64,000 bases of DNA from Streptomyces antimycoticus (GCF_005405925.1 NZ_BJHV01000001.1:10602001-10666000), one strand, 5' to 3'. Counted from the first letter of the stretch, positions 24,360 to 33,351 are shown. A program made the numbers and translations. The notes: generated by a model from the sequence alone, not told the origin.

Positions 24360-27080
24360 TCAGTGGGCCCGGACGGTGAACGTCCAGGTTCCGGAGCCGA
24401 CTCGGTACGTGACCGCTTGGTCGGTGACCTGTGTCTTCCTGGCTTCGATGGGCGCTTGGACGCGGTGGTCCTCGTCGGTCAGAGGTACCCGTACCACCGC
24501 GCGGCTGTTGGCCGGGATGGTGACGGTCAGTCGCAAGGTGTCCCGTGTCTTCTTCCAGCTGCTGGCGACGTGGCCACGCACCGTCTCCTGCGCGGCGGAC
24601 ACCTGGTCGAGGGAGGCGGGGATCCGCGGCTCGACCGCGATGTCGCGATAGCCGGGCGTGGTGGGCCTGATCCCCGCGAGGACGGTGTACAGCGAGGTGT
24701 TGATACCGGCGAACATCGCGTGGTCGTGGGTTTCCATCGAGGAGCGGTAGAGCCACTGCTCCCAGGTGGTCGTTGCCCCGTTGGCGAGCTGGAAACCGAA
24801 GCCGGGGTAGGTGCGTTGGTGGAGCATGGTCATCGCCAGGTCGATCCTCCCGGTGCGGGCCAGCGCGTCGACCAGGTAGCGGGTGCCGAAGATGCCGGTG
24901 TCCAGGTGGCTGTCGTCGTGCTCGGCGATCGTGCGGGCGAGTTGGTCGCCGACGTCGGCGACCTTGTCGGCGGGCACCAGCCCGAACGCCAGCGGGAGGA
25001 CGCTGGACACCTGGCGTCCGCTGCCGTAGGTATCACCGGCTTCGTTGAGGAAACGCGCGTTGAACGCGTTCTTGATGCTGCCTGCCAGGGATTCGAATTG
25101 GCGCGCGTCCTGCCGGTGCCCGAGGACTGTCGCGGCCTTCGCCGCGGCCCGGGCCTGCTGGTAGGAGAGGGCGGTGTTGACCAGGGAGACCTCGCTGGTG
25201 CAGTCCCCGGCGGTGGGGCTGCCCATGCCGTCGTTGGCCTGCGGCCCGTGATCGGGCGGGCACCAGTCGCCGAAGCCCTTGTCCGCGGGCCAGATGAGCC
25301 CGGGGACCTCGGCGGCATTGCGGTCCACGAACCGTTTCATGTCCGGATAGGCCGTCTCCAGTGCGTTCCGGTCGCGGTACTGCTCGTACAGAGTCCAGGC
25401 CAAGGTGACCTGACCGCCGGCCATGTCGGGGTACTGTGCCTTGACGTCGTCGGAGGGCAGCGCCGTGCCCGGCGGCAGGTCGCGCAGATACTTCGCGTAG
25501 AAGCTCCCCATGCCGAATTCGCGCACCGCGGCGTCCCGGTAGGCCTGGACGTCCATGGCCGGAGGGGTGCGCTCGTCGCGTACCGGCGTATCGGTGGGCG
25601 TGCTCATGGAGTTGTTGAGGACGCTCCAGCGGTTGTTGTGCCAGATGCGGTTGAGAACCTCGCTGGAGGAGCTGAAGGTGCCGGTCGACGGCACATCCGC
25701 GTGGACGACCCGCGCCCGCACATTCCCCAGGCCTGGCGTCCCGGGGAAGCCGGTGACCTCCAGGTAGCGGAAGCCGTGGTAGGTGAAGCGCGGTTCATAG
25801 GTCTCGCGACGGCCCGTCCCCGCCAGGGTGAAGGTGTCGGTCGCCGCGGCATCCCGATTGGTGGCGGCGTCCAGCGTGCCGTCGGCGCTGAGCTCCTCGG
25901 CCGTACGCAGGGTGATGCGAGCGCCGGCCTCACCCTTGGCACTCAGGCGCGCCCAGCCGGCGATGTTCTGCCCGAAGTCGTAGACGTAGGTGCCCGGCCG
26001 GATCTCGGTCACCTTCCTCGCCCTCAGGGTGTCCGTCACCCGGACCGGCGGCATGGTATTCGATCGCAGAGTGCCCTGCGGCGCATGGACCATCGACACG
26101 ACGTCCCAGGAGCGGTCGTCGAAGCCGGACTCGTCCCAGCCGTCCTGTTCCTTCCGGGCGTCGTAGGACTCACCGTCGTACAGGCCATCCGCGGTGATCG
26201 GCCCGGTGGACCACTTCCAGGACGGGTCGGTGGTGAGGTGACGCCGGGTTCCGTCGGTGAAGGTGATGTCGAGCAGCGCGATCGCCTGCCGCTGACCCTT
26301 CCAACGGAAGCCGTACCGGCTGAAGTTGTCTCCGTAGCCATGGCCCAGCCACAGTCCCACGGCGTTGCCACCCTTGCGCAGCGCCTTTGTCACGTCGTAC
26401 GTGTCGTACAGCACCCGCCGGTCGTAGGGCGCGTTCGCGGGGGCGAGGACGCGGTCGCCGACCTTCGCGCCGTTCAGGCGCAACTCGTGGAAGCCGAGAC
26501 CGGCCACATAGGCCCGCGCCCCGGCCACCTCCTTGTCCAGGGAGAACTCCTTGCGCAGGAGGGGAGCCCCGGCCTGTGGATCAGACGGGCCGATCCACCG
26601 CGCACCCTCCCAGTCCTCGGGCGCGCTCAGCGCCGTCTCCCAGAAGGACGGGGCACTCCACGCCGACGCTCTGCCGTGCCCGTCCCAGACGCGAACCTTC
26701 CAGTAGTAGCGCACGCGTGGGCTGAGCTGCTGACCACCGTAGGGCACCCCCACGGATTCGTCGGAGCGTCGCTTGCCGCTGTCCCAGACGTTGCCCTGGT
26801 TGTGCGCCAACCGCTCCGCGGACGTGGCGACCAGAATCTGGTAGGCCGATTGCATGGAGTTGCGGGACTCGGCGTCGAGCTTCCAGCCCAGCAGAGGGCG
26901 GGCGGCGTCGACTCCGAGCGGTTCGGCCCGGCCGTCGACGGTGGCGCCACTGACATGGAGTCCGCTTTCCGCGGCGGCGGCCGTGGTACCGGTGACCAGC
27001 GCCGTGGCCAGGAGGAGCGCGGCGGCACCAAGCGATGCGAGCACACCTCGGGCAGATGCGAGTCTGCTGCGTCCGCGCAC
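24360..27080 (-). CDS. Secreted GH78 alpha-L-rhamnosidase
   Basis: 906 residues from the GTG at 27080, chosen because AAAGG lies eight bases upstream; another GTG at 27098 lacks a site. The signal peptide core ASLGAAALLLATALVTG is cleaved near AAA. Bac_rhamnosid order: N-terminal beta domain (DAARPLLGWKLDAESRNSMQ), RAYVAGLGFHELRLNGAKVG, concanavalin-like part, then the (alpha/alpha)6 barrel with PTDTPVRDERTPPAMDVQAY, where the general-acid region lies, and STTTWEQWLY-like GATTTWEQWLY. The C-terminal beta domain ends TWTFTVRAH. It removes terminal rhamnose from pectin or glycosides outside the cell. An IS5 element sits about 105 bases upstream of the start. Confidence 0.92.
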   Translation of the reverse strand: MRGRSRLASARGVLASLGAAALLLATALVTGTTAAAAESGLHVSGATVDGRAEPLGVDAARPLLGWKLDAESRNSMQSAYQILVATSAERLAHNQGNVWDSGKRRSDESVGVPYGGQQLSPRVRYYWKVRVWDGHGRASAWSAPSFWETALSAPEDWEGARWIGPSDPQAGAPLLRKEFSLDKEVAGARAYVAGLGFHELRLNGAKVGDRVLAPANAPYDRRVLYDTYDVTKALRKGGNAVGLWLGHGYGDNFSRYGFRWKGQRQAIALLDITFTDGTRRHLTTDPSWKWSTGPITADGLYDGESYDARKEQDGWDESGFDDRSWDVVSMVHAPQGTLRSNTMPPVRVTDTLRARKVTEIRPGTYVYDFGQNIAGWARLSAKGEAGARITLRTAEELSADGTLDAATNRDAAATDTFTLAGTGRRETYEPRFTYHGFRYLEVTGFPGTPGLGNVRARVVHADVPSTGTFSSSSEVLNRIWHNNRWSVLNNSMSTPTDTPVRDERTPPAMDVQAYRDAAVREFGMGSFYAKYLRDLPPGTALPSDDVKAQYPDMAGGQVTLAWTLYEQYRDRNALETAYPDMKRFVDRNAAEVPGLIWPADKGFGDWCPPDHGPQANDGMGSPTAGDCTSEVSLVNTALSYQQARAAAKAATVLGHRQDARQFESLAGSIKNAFNARFLNEAGDTYGSGRQVSSVLPLAFGLVPADKVADVGDQLARTIAEHDDSHLDTGIFGTRYLVDALARTGRIDLAMTMLHQRTYPGFGFQLANGATTTWEQWLYRSSMETHDHAMFAGINTSLYTVLAGIRPTTPGYRDIAVEPRIPASLDQVSAAQETVRGHVASSWKKTRDTLRLTVTIPANSRAVVRVPLTDEDHRVQAPIEARKTQVTDQAVTYRVGSGTWTFTVRAH

Positions 27081-27130
27081 GTTGAGAACCTTTCGCACGG
27101 GGAACGGCCAAGTGTCGCCGGCCGGGCGGT

Positions 27131-27142
27131 TAAAACGATTCA
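27131..27142. promoter_or_regulatory. LacI-type operator candidate upstream of GH78
   Basis: TAAAACGATTCA (minus strand TGAATCGTTTTA) resembles the TGAAACGTTTCA type of LacI-family operators, with a central CG. It lies about 50 bases before the GH78 start and differs from the TCGA-type sites of the arabinofuranosidase genes. Confidence 0.4.
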
Positions 27143-27200
27143 GCCAGTGTGTTGGTTATAGCAGTGCCCGTCAGGCGCGGCTAGGATCTGTCGTCAAATG

Positions 27201-28033
27201 TCACGCCCACATCAGCAGCGATGCGAGGGTGATGGCCGCTTGGTAGGACTCGGCGGTCTTGTCATAGCGGGTGGCGATGCCGCGCCACTGCTTGAGGCGG
27301 TTGAAGCACCGTTCGACGACGTTGCGCCGCTTGTAGACGTGCTTGTCGAAGGCCGGCGGACGTCCGCCACGGCTGCCGCGTCGGAGCCGGTTGCGGATCT
27401 GGTCGGACCGTTCCGGGATGGTGTGCCGGATGTTCCGTTGCCGCAGCCAGGTGCGTATGGCCTTGGAGCTGTAGCCCTTGTCGCCGATGACGTGGCCGGG
27501 GCGGACCCGGGGCCGCCCCGGTCCCAGCCGGGGCACCCGGATCGCCTTCATCACGGCGGTGAACTGGGTGCAGTCGTTGGTGTTCCCGCCGGTGACGGTG
27601 AAGGCGAGCGGTCGCCCCACAGCGTCGCAGGCCAGGTGGATCTTGCTGGTCAGGCCGCCTCTGGACCGGCCGAGTCCCGGGGCGCAAAGCCCCCTTTTCG
27701 CGCCCCGGCCGCGTGCTGGTGGGCCCGGACAATCGTGGAGTCGACCGACACCAGCCACTCGATGTCCCCGGCCGCGTCGGCCCTGGCCTGGGCGGCCCGG
27801 AGCATCCGCTCGAAGGTGCCGTCCTTGGCCCACCGGCGGAAGCGGGTGTGCAGCGTGGCCCAGGAACCGTACCGCTCGGGCACATCCCGCCAGGCCGTAC
27901 CGGTCCGGAACTTCCACACGATCCCGTTGAGGACCGTCCGGTCGTCCAGCCGCCTGCGGCCCCGCTCGGACCGGGGCAGCAACGGCTGCACGAAGGCCCA
28001 CTCGGCATCGGACAGTTCATGGCGACGTATCAC
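27201..28033 (-). CDS. IS5-family transposase, frameshift product
   Basis: The full transposase needs a -1 shift from the first frame (27650-28033) to the second, which ends at 27201. The switch point is the run CGA-AAA-GGG-GGC, after which the second frame gives the family linker LGRSRGGLTSKIHLACD. Catalytic residues are VSVDSTIVRAH (first frame), then VIGDKGYSSKAIRTWL and RRNVVERCFNRLKQWRGIA (second frame). About 277 residues in total. Programmed frameshifting is known in this IS group; use of this exact site is inferred. Confidence 0.85.
27650..28033 (-). CDS. IS5-family transposase, first open frame
   Basis: 127 residues starting MIRRHELSDAEWAFVQPLLP, then RTGTAWRDVPERYGSWATLH. This is the N-terminal DUF4096-like domain plus the first catalytic Asp (SVDSTIVRAHQHAAG). 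Without frameshifting it ends GFAPRDSAGPEAA and would act only as a short, possibly inhibitory protein. Confidence 0.85.
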   Translation of the reverse strand: MIRRHELSDAEWAFVQPLLPRSERGRRRLDDRTVLNGIVWKFRTGTAWRDVPERYGSWATLHTRFRRWAKDGTFERMLRAAQARADAAGDIEWLVSVDSTIVRAHQHAAGARKGGFAPRDSAGPEAA

Positions 28034-28078
28034 CCGACCATGATCCCCGACCGAAGATCATTTGACGACAGATCCTAG

Positions 28079-28289
28079 TACTCCGTCACGGCTCACCATC
28101 GCCACGGTAGGAGCCGGACTTTGGCGGGCTGGGCTGACTGGCCGTCACCTGAGGGGAAGTCCGTGACCGGCGGTGCATCGCATGTAGGGGGTAGTGCCTG
28201 GATCTCGCCGGGTGGCGATGGCGCGACCGGGGCTTCTCGGTGCCTGGTCAACGTGACGGTGGCGACTTCCAGTCCGGGGGGCGTGCGAG
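28079..28289. other. Upstream region of the GH12 remnant
   Basis: No gene seen. The region separates the IS5 element from the GH12 operator and probably holds the original GH12 promoter region. Confidence 0.3.
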
Positions 28290-28307
28290 TTCCGAAAAAT
28301 TTCGGAA
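28290..28307. promoter_or_regulatory. Perfect palindrome upstream of GH12
   Basis: TTCCGAAA-AA-TTTCGGAA, 8-2-8, about 86 bases before the GH12 start. It resembles the CGAAA/TTTCG motifs reported upstream of Streptomyces xylanase and xylosidase genes, so a xylose or beta-glucan regulator could bind here. Confidence 0.55.
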
Positions 28308-28392
28308 GGTGTTCGGCGCTGTTGGTGGCCAGCGCGTTCGGTGGTGGGCGGGCGCGCCTGTCGGGAAACCTCCGTCATCGTGGACCACTCCG

Positions 28393-28679
28393 GTGAGGTC
28401 GGTGACGCTGACACTGCTGACCGCACTGGCGTCCCTGTGTGGCCTGCTGACCTCGGCGTTACCCGCACACGCGGAGACCGTGCTGTGCGACCAGTACGCC
28501 AGCACCACCATCCAGGGCCGTTACGCGGTGCAGAACAACCCCTGGGGCAGAACAACCGGTGGTGCAGAACAACCGGTGGGGCACGAGCGTGGCCCGATGC
28601 GTCAACGCCACTGGCGGCGGTTTCACCATCACCCAGGCGGACGGCTCCGTGCCCACGAACGGGGCCCCGAAGTCCTGTC
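28393..28679 (+). pseudogene. GH12 endoglucanase, N-terminal remnant
   Basis: A GTG start gives a signal peptide (LTLLTALASLCGLLTSALPA, cleaved at AHA) and the GH12 beginning ETVLCDQYASTTIQGRY and VQNNRWGTSVARCVNATGGG, then FTITQADGSVPTNGAPKSC. Three tandem 17-base copies of cagaacaacc..tgg.. (28531-28581) add 34 bases and shift the frame. The gene is also cut after PKSC, before the catalytic Glu residues. It cannot be functional. Confidence 0.8.
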
Positions 28680-28878
28680 CGCCGGGCCGAGGGCGTGCCC
28701 CCCCCAAGGCCGTCGCCCTCGATACGGACACATGGGTATGACCCACGCTCGATCACCGGAGAAGCGCTTCTTTCCTCGCGCCCGACAGGACTCTCGATAA
28801 GCCTTACCGTTGCGGGCCAGAAGCACTTCTCGGGTGTGTGATCAAGCCTGGGACAGCCCACCCGATGAAAGCGCGGGG

Positions 28879-29897
28879 TCAGCGCCGCAGGGTAAGGACA
28901 CCCGGCCGCCAGGGCAGTTGGTCGTAGGGGCCGCCAGCGGAGGGGGACTTGCCCTGGTAGAGGAACTGCAGGTTGCAGGGGTCGACGGTCATGGTCTGGT
29001 CGGGGTTGTTGCGGACCAGGTCGCCGTGGCTGATGTCATTGGTCCAGGTGGCACCGCTGTTGGCCTTGCCCGCGAAGGGGTTGCTTTCGCTGCTGGCCTG
29101 CGGGGTCCACGAACCGCTCAGGCTGGAGGCCGTGAATGAGCGGAAGTAGCGCCCATTCGCACCGATCGCCTCAACGATCATGAGGTACTGGTTCTGGTCC
29201 TGAAGCTTGTAGACCTGCACCCCTCGAACAGGTTGTTCGTCGAGTCGCTCATGACCGTCGTGTACGACGAGCCGAAGCTGCCCGGGAAGTTCCCGATCGG
29301 CATGCTCGCTCGGTAGATCTTGCCGTTGTCACCGGCGAAGAACAGGTACATGTTCTGGCCGTCACCGATCAGGGTCTGGTCGATCGGACCGGTGCCGGAG
29401 CCGGAGATGCTACCGGTGAACAGCGGCTGCGGCGAGGACCAGCCGTTGGGGTTGGTGGGGTCGCTCGACGTCCGGTAGATGAAGGGCCACGCACCCCACT
29501 GGTACGCCAGCACCCAGATGTTCTTGGGCGCGAAGTAGAACAGCGTGGGGGCCACTGCGGCCTGGCCCATCCCGGTCTGGCCGGCCGACGCCATGTCCGA
29601 CCAGTTCGTGAAGGGACTGAACCTCATCGAGCCGTAGGACGACCCCGACACGTTCGACGCGTAGACCAGGTGCTTGCCGTTGTACACCACGTTGGTGAAG
29701 TCCTTCAGCGAGACCCACCCGTTCGCCGGCTGCGCCAACACACCCGTTGACGTCCACCGGTACGTCGACGGAAGAGAACACGCGCTGGTGGCCGCCTGAG
29801 CCTGGCCGGCGACTAGCGTCGCCGCCAACGAGGCCAGGGCCGCAACCGAGGCGCCGAACGTCACGGACAGTTTGCGGTTGAAACTTCCTCTGCGCAT
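28879..29897 (-). CDS. Secreted GH62 alpha-L-arabinofuranosidase with one frameshift
   Basis: The N-terminal frame (29897 down to about 29220) has a signal peptide ending QAQA, then [20 protein letters not shown] and [20 protein letters not shown], the GH62 start, with [20 protein letters not shown] and [20 protein letters not shown]. It reaches STNNLFEG, and the next frame continues [18 protein letters not shown] and [20 protein letters not shown] to the natural end. One extra G in GAGGGGTGC near 29222 restores a 340-residue enzyme, so this is either a sequence error or a fresh mutation. The role is removing arabinose side chains from arabinoxylan. AAGAGG lies five bases before the ATG. Confidence 0.85.
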
Positions 29898-30214
29898 GAG
29901 GACCTCTTGATTCTTGAGTAAGCGGTTCCGGTTGGCCCCGTCAGAGGCTGTCCGGACGGGATCGTGGTGGTGCAAACCCGCCGCGCGACGGCCCCCACGT
30001 ACTCCGCGAGCCGTTCGAGGTCTGATCGAGACCGGGGCTCGCGCGGGACGGTGCCGAGTGCGTTGTTCATGACGTTCCTCGGGTGAGACGGAACTGAGGA
30101 GCTGAAGCTCGACGGGGTACGAGAAAGTCCCGGCGTGCCGAGCCGTGGAGGATGTCCGGGCTCGCGAGCAGCCGGATGCGGCTGCCCGCAACGGGCCGCC
30201 CTCGCGAGTTCGTG
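29898..30214. other. GH62 upstream region
   Basis: No intact gene seen. It contains the promoter region of GH62 and the boundary of the GH43 remnant. No TCGA-type operator was found within 500 bases of the GH62 start. Confidence 0.3.
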
Positions 30215-30390
30215 GACGGTGCCCGTTGTTGTCCATGGTCAACCCGCTGACCCATACCACCCGCGTCGCTTCGCCCTCCCGCTCGACATCGATCCAGGCG
30301 GAGGGGCCACGCGGTAGCGCGAGTCCGGCCCGGGCGCCGTCCCGCATCGCGGAGTGGTCCAACTGGACCGTGGCGGTGGAGGTGGCGCCC
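30215..30390 (-). pseudogene. GH43 C-terminal-domain fragment
   Basis: [20 protein letters not shown], then [20 protein letters not shown], resembles the concanavalin-like C-terminal domain of GH43 beta-xylosidase/arabinofuranosidase proteins. No propeller domain or signal peptide remains. Two tandem TCGA-type operators lie just upstream, so they may have controlled the lost gene. Confidence 0.5.
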
Positions 30391-30542
30391 TGGACGCGCG
30401 GTGGCGGCCGCCGTCGCCTGACGACGGGAAGAGGGCTGGTGAATCCACGACATAGGCAAAGCGGCGTGCTCCTTGCGGCTCGGCCGTTCCGGTGGGCATG
30501 GCCCGGAGGTGTCCTGCTGTGCGAGTGGAGCAGCTGTATCGT

Positions 30543-30577
30543 GTTCGAGATATCGAACGAGGGTCGAAGTATCGAGC
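30543..30577. promoter_or_regulatory. Two tandem operators GTTCGA-N4-TCGAAC
   Basis: GTTCGA-GATA-TCGAAC (30543-30558) is perfect. GGTCGA-AGTA-TCGAGC (30562-30577) is a weaker copy. They are 19 bases apart centre to centre, so on the same side of the helix within two turns. They define the best version of the motif also seen at 20709 and 21278. Confidence 0.6.
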
Positions 30578-30699
30578 AACCTGGATGGTAGGGGACCGGG
30601 GAGCGGCGTCAATACCTCTCGCAGGATTCGCGGGGAGCGCCGGAATATCTCGCAGGGCTACATGGATGAAACGCCGCAGGCCAAGCCGATCGAATGGCC

Positions 30700-31140
30700 G
30701 GGCCGGGCGGATGGACAGCCTTTTGGTCCGGAGCGAATCCGGCTGCCGCACCCTCTTCTCGGTCGGGTACCTCGCCACCGAGCCGATCCGCCGCGCGAAC
30801 CGCGCCCTGCCCGAGCACATCTGGCACTCCGCGCTGGAACAGGGCGGCGACCTCCGCGCCGGTGCGCCGGTCGCCGAGCCGACCGCGTGATCGACCATAC
30901 GAACTGATCCGGACGGCGCACGGATCATCGTCCGCCGGGAACGCCCGTACCCCGGCGCCCAGTTGTCCTTGTCCGGCCTGGACGACGGCGTGCGCCACCA
31001 AGTCTTCCTCACCGACACCTCCTATGGTGAAGGCGCGTTGCAGCACCTGGAGGTCCGCCACCGCAACGTACGGGTCGAGGACCGCGCCCGCTGCGGCAAC
31101 ACCACCGGCTTCGGCCGCGATGCCACGCATCACTTCCCCA
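30700..31140 (+). pseudogene. IS1380-family transposase fragment
   Basis: Part of the C-terminal half can be read in two frames: FSVGYLATEPIRRANRALPE and HIWHSALEQGGDLRAGAPVA, then after a shift QLSLSGLDDGVRHQVFLTDT, YGEGALQHLEVRHRN and RVEDRARCGNTTGFGR. The RVEDRIRCGK-TG-GRFPS region is diagnostic of IS1380, here slightly diverged. Both ends are lost. Confidence 0.65.
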
Positions 31141-31388
31141 AGGACATGAGCGATCCGGGTCGCGCCACGGAGTTGCGGATCGCTGCCGTGCTCGCGAGCC
31201 AGGCTGAGGAGGCTGAGTGTTCGCCGGGCAACGTTGAGCAGGTGCCTGTCTTGTCCGAAAACGCCGCTCTGCCTGTAGGGCAGTCTTGCGCGGCCTGCGG
31301 GATGCCCACGAGCCTTGGGTGAGTCGACGGATCGGAGTCACCGCATGGAGCCTCCACCGGTCCCGGAGCGGTTCAGTGGCGGAGGGAG

Positions 31389-31430
31389 CCCGTGGTCCGG
31401 TCGCGGGGCAGGGATGAACCGGACCGCGGG
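31389..31430 (-). terminator. Terminator hairpin after GH6
   Basis: GGTCCGGT (31394-31401) pairs with ACCGGACC (31418-31425), extended by CCCG/CGGG after one mismatch. It lies about 10 bases after the GH6 stop. There is no T run, as usual in this GC range. Confidence 0.6.
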
Positions 31431-31439
31431 AGCCCTGGG

Positions 31440-32405
31440 TCAGTAGCCGAAGACCATCTTGTAGGCGGCCTCGGGGAGGAACTGTCCGGCCGAGGAGCCG
31501 GCTCCGACGCCGCAGTTGCCGTCGGACTCGCCCGGGGTCTTGATCCACAAGAGCATCTCGGCGCCTCCGCCCAGCTGGGTGGGGGCGCCGATACGGCGGC
31601 CTGAGGGGTTGCACCACTGGCCGTTGGAGCCGTTGCCGTTGCGGCTGGTGTCCACGACGAACGGCTTGGTGTAGCCGTAGCGTGCGTTGAGTTCACTGTT
31701 GACGGCGTTGCCGTAGGCGGTGTTCTCGATCGTGGTGAAGTAGTTGGAGACGTTGAGGGAGAAGCCGTGGGCCTGTGGGAGGCCGGCTTCGTGGAGGCGT
31801 CGGGCCATGGTCGCCGGGTCCGCCCAGCCCGGGTTGCCGGCGTCGAGATAGACCCAGGTGTTGGGGGCCTGGCGGCTGAACTGGGCGAGGGCGCCGGTGA
31901 GCATGCCCTCGCGTTCGTCGATCTGAGCCTGGGTCATGCAGCCGTAGTCCCCGAGAGAGTCCGGTTCGAGGATGACGACGGCCGGTCGGTTGGCGATCCC
32001 GCCGGCGAACTGGGCGATCCAGGTGGCGTAGGCGGACGGCGAAGCGGCCCCTCCGGCAGAGTGTCCGCCGCAGTAGTCGCGGTTGTATATGTTGTAGGCG
32101 ACGAGGATGGGTAGTTTGTCCCCATTGTCTGCGGCGCCCGCGTAGGCGCCGGTAGCGGTGCCGATGGTGCCGCTCCAGGAGCCGAACCAGCGGGCCATCG
32201 GGGTATTGGCGATGGAGGCGTCGATCGCGGGTGCCCGGCCGTCGCCGGGGTTGGCGGCGACCCACCTCTTCGCGCTGGAGTCGGGGTCCACATAGAACCC
32301 GTTGGTCATGGTGGTGGGGTCGGCCGCGTGGGCGGACGGTGCGATGGCGAGTGCCAGCGGCAGGGCGAAGAGCGCTGCCAGCAGGGCGCGGAGTCTGTGG
32401 CGCAT
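31440..32405 (-). CDS. Secreted GH6 endoglucanase
   Basis: 321 residues. Signal peptide RALLAALFALPLALAIAPSA, cleaved at AHA. GH6 features in order: FYVDPDSSAKRWVAANPGDG, YNIYNRDYCGGHSAGGA (Asp that tunes the acid), VVILEPDSLGDYGC (catalytic acid Asp region), YLDAGNPGWADP, PFVVDTSRNGNG (conserved Asp) and EMLLWIKTPGESDGNCG. It has the catalytic domain only, without cellulose-binding module or linker, like the short Streptomyces CelA-type enzymes. GAGGT lies six bases before the ATG. Three CebR-type boxes lie upstream, so cellobiose or cello-oligosaccharide induction is expected. Confidence 0.93.
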   Translation of the reverse strand: MRHRLRALLAALFALPLALAIAPSAHAADPTTMTNGFYVDPDSSAKRWVAANPGDGRAPAIDASIANTPMARWFGSWSGTIGTATGAYAGAADNGDKLPILVAYNIYNRDYCGGHSAGGAASPSAYATWIAQFAGGIANRPAVVILEPDSLGDYGCMTQAQIDEREGMLTGALAQFSRQAPNTWVYLDAGNPGWADPATMARRLHEAGLPQAHGFSLNVSNYFTTIENTAYGNAVNSELNARYGYTKPFVVDTSRNGNGSNGQWCNPSGRRIGAPTQLGGGAEMLLWIKTPGESDGNCGVGAGSSAGQFLPEAAYKMVFGY

Positions 32406-32550
32406 GACTGTACCTCGGGTTCCTGACAGGGGTGTGTCGCACGCTCCCGGTCACGAGCGAGCGACGCGCTGAGGAAGTGCGGTGGTACACGCCCCCTTGC
32501 GCCGGCGACTCTCCGGCGGGGACGGCAGGGCCGAAGTCGGCAATGAGTGT

Positions 32551-32579
32551 TGGGAGCGCTCCCATTGGGAGCGCTCCCA
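32551..32579. promoter_or_regulatory. Tandem CebR boxes
   Basis: Two perfect copies of TGGGAGCGCTCCCA at 32551-32564 and 32566-32579, one base apart. This is the known binding site of CebR, the cello-oligosaccharide-responsive repressor of Streptomyces cellulase genes. They lie about 150 bases upstream of the GH6 start. Confidence 0.9.
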
Positions 32580-32697
32580 AAGGCATTGAGATGCCTGGGG
32601 TGTGGTCCGTATCGTGTTGCGGGCTGGTCAAGTTGTCAAGGGCTGACGTGCAACTCGCCCTTCACGGGGCGAAAACGGGGCTCTACAGTCCCACAAT

Positions 32698-32711
32698 TGG
32701 AAGCGCTCCCA
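32698..32711. promoter_or_regulatory. Third CebR-like box
   Basis: TGGAAGCGCTCCCA, one mismatch from the consensus, just before the LacI-family remnant at 32735. It may be an upstream site for GH6 or the former operator of the plus-strand gene. Confidence 0.75.
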
Positions 32712-32734
32712 CGCTTCCGGTCCCTGAGAGCTCC

Positions 32735-33345
32735 GTGTCGGCCGCTCTGGAGGAGGCCGACCTGCATCTGATGCTGTGCCTGGCCGCTTCCGACCGGAGC
32801 CGCAAGCGGGTGGGGGAGCTCCTTCGGTCCAAGGGCGCCGACGGCGTCATGCTGATGGCGCTGCGCGAGGACGATCCCCTGGCCCGTATGGCCGAGGGGC
32901 GGAGATGCCCGTCGTGTCCGGTGGCCGCCCGGTCGGTACGGTTCCCCGGTGGTACGTGGACGTCGACAACGTCGGCGGAGCGCGCGAGGCGATCGAGTAC
33001 CTGGTCTCGCGCGGCCGGACTCGCGTAGCCACGATCTGCGGGCGTTTGGACACCGAGGCCGGACGCGTCCGGTACCGCGGCTACTGGGACGCCATGCCGG
33101 CAGCCGGCCTCGGTCCGTTCCCGCCGCAGGAGGGGGACTTCACCGAGCCCGGCGGAGCCGCCGCCATGGCCGCACTGCCGGCGAACCATCCCGACGCGGA
33201 CGGGGTGTTCGCCGTCAACGACAACATGGGCGCGGGAGCGCTGCGCGCGTTGCGCGAGCCCGGCCGACTGGTCCCCGCCGGCGTCGCGGTGGTCGGCTTC
33301 GGCGACCTGGCCGTCGCCCAGATCGCCGATCCGCCCTCACCACCG
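32735..33345 (+). pseudogene. LacI-family regulator, sensor-domain remnant
   Basis: A periplasmic-binding-like sensor domain is read in two frames: SVSAALEEADLHLMLCLAAS and GELLRSKGADGVMLMALRED, then after a shift near 32900 VDNVGGAREAIEYLVSRGRT, RVATICGRLDTEAGRVRYRG, HPDADGVFAVNDNMGAGALR and VAVVGFGDLAVAQIADPP. The N-terminal HTH is absent and the C-terminus is cut by a minus-strand fragment at about 33350. Its position behind CebR boxes suggests a former sugar-sensing repressor. Confidence 0.8.
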
Positions 33346-33351
33346 TCCATC

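Larger units (their letters stand above)
27181..28078 (-). mobile_element. IS5-family (IS427-like) insertion sequence
   Basis: An 890-bp element (27185-28074) with perfect terminal repeats GATCTGTCGTCAAATG, flanked by CTAG duplications (27181-27184, 28075-28078). It has two overlapping transposase frames joined by a likely -1 frameshift. It sits between the GH78 promoter and its upstream sequence. It looks intact and recent. Confidence 0.9.

Noticed and set aside
24363..27161. A 932-residue open frame on the plus strand
   Set aside because: It is antisense to the GH78 gene, which has signal peptide, domain order and conserved motifs. The plus frame is open only because of the GC-rich codon bias.
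27650..27722. Frameshift in the IS5 transposase as decay
   Set aside because: The element has perfect ends and a target duplication, and the shift occurs in an A4G5 run. Programmed -1 shifting is usual in this IS group.
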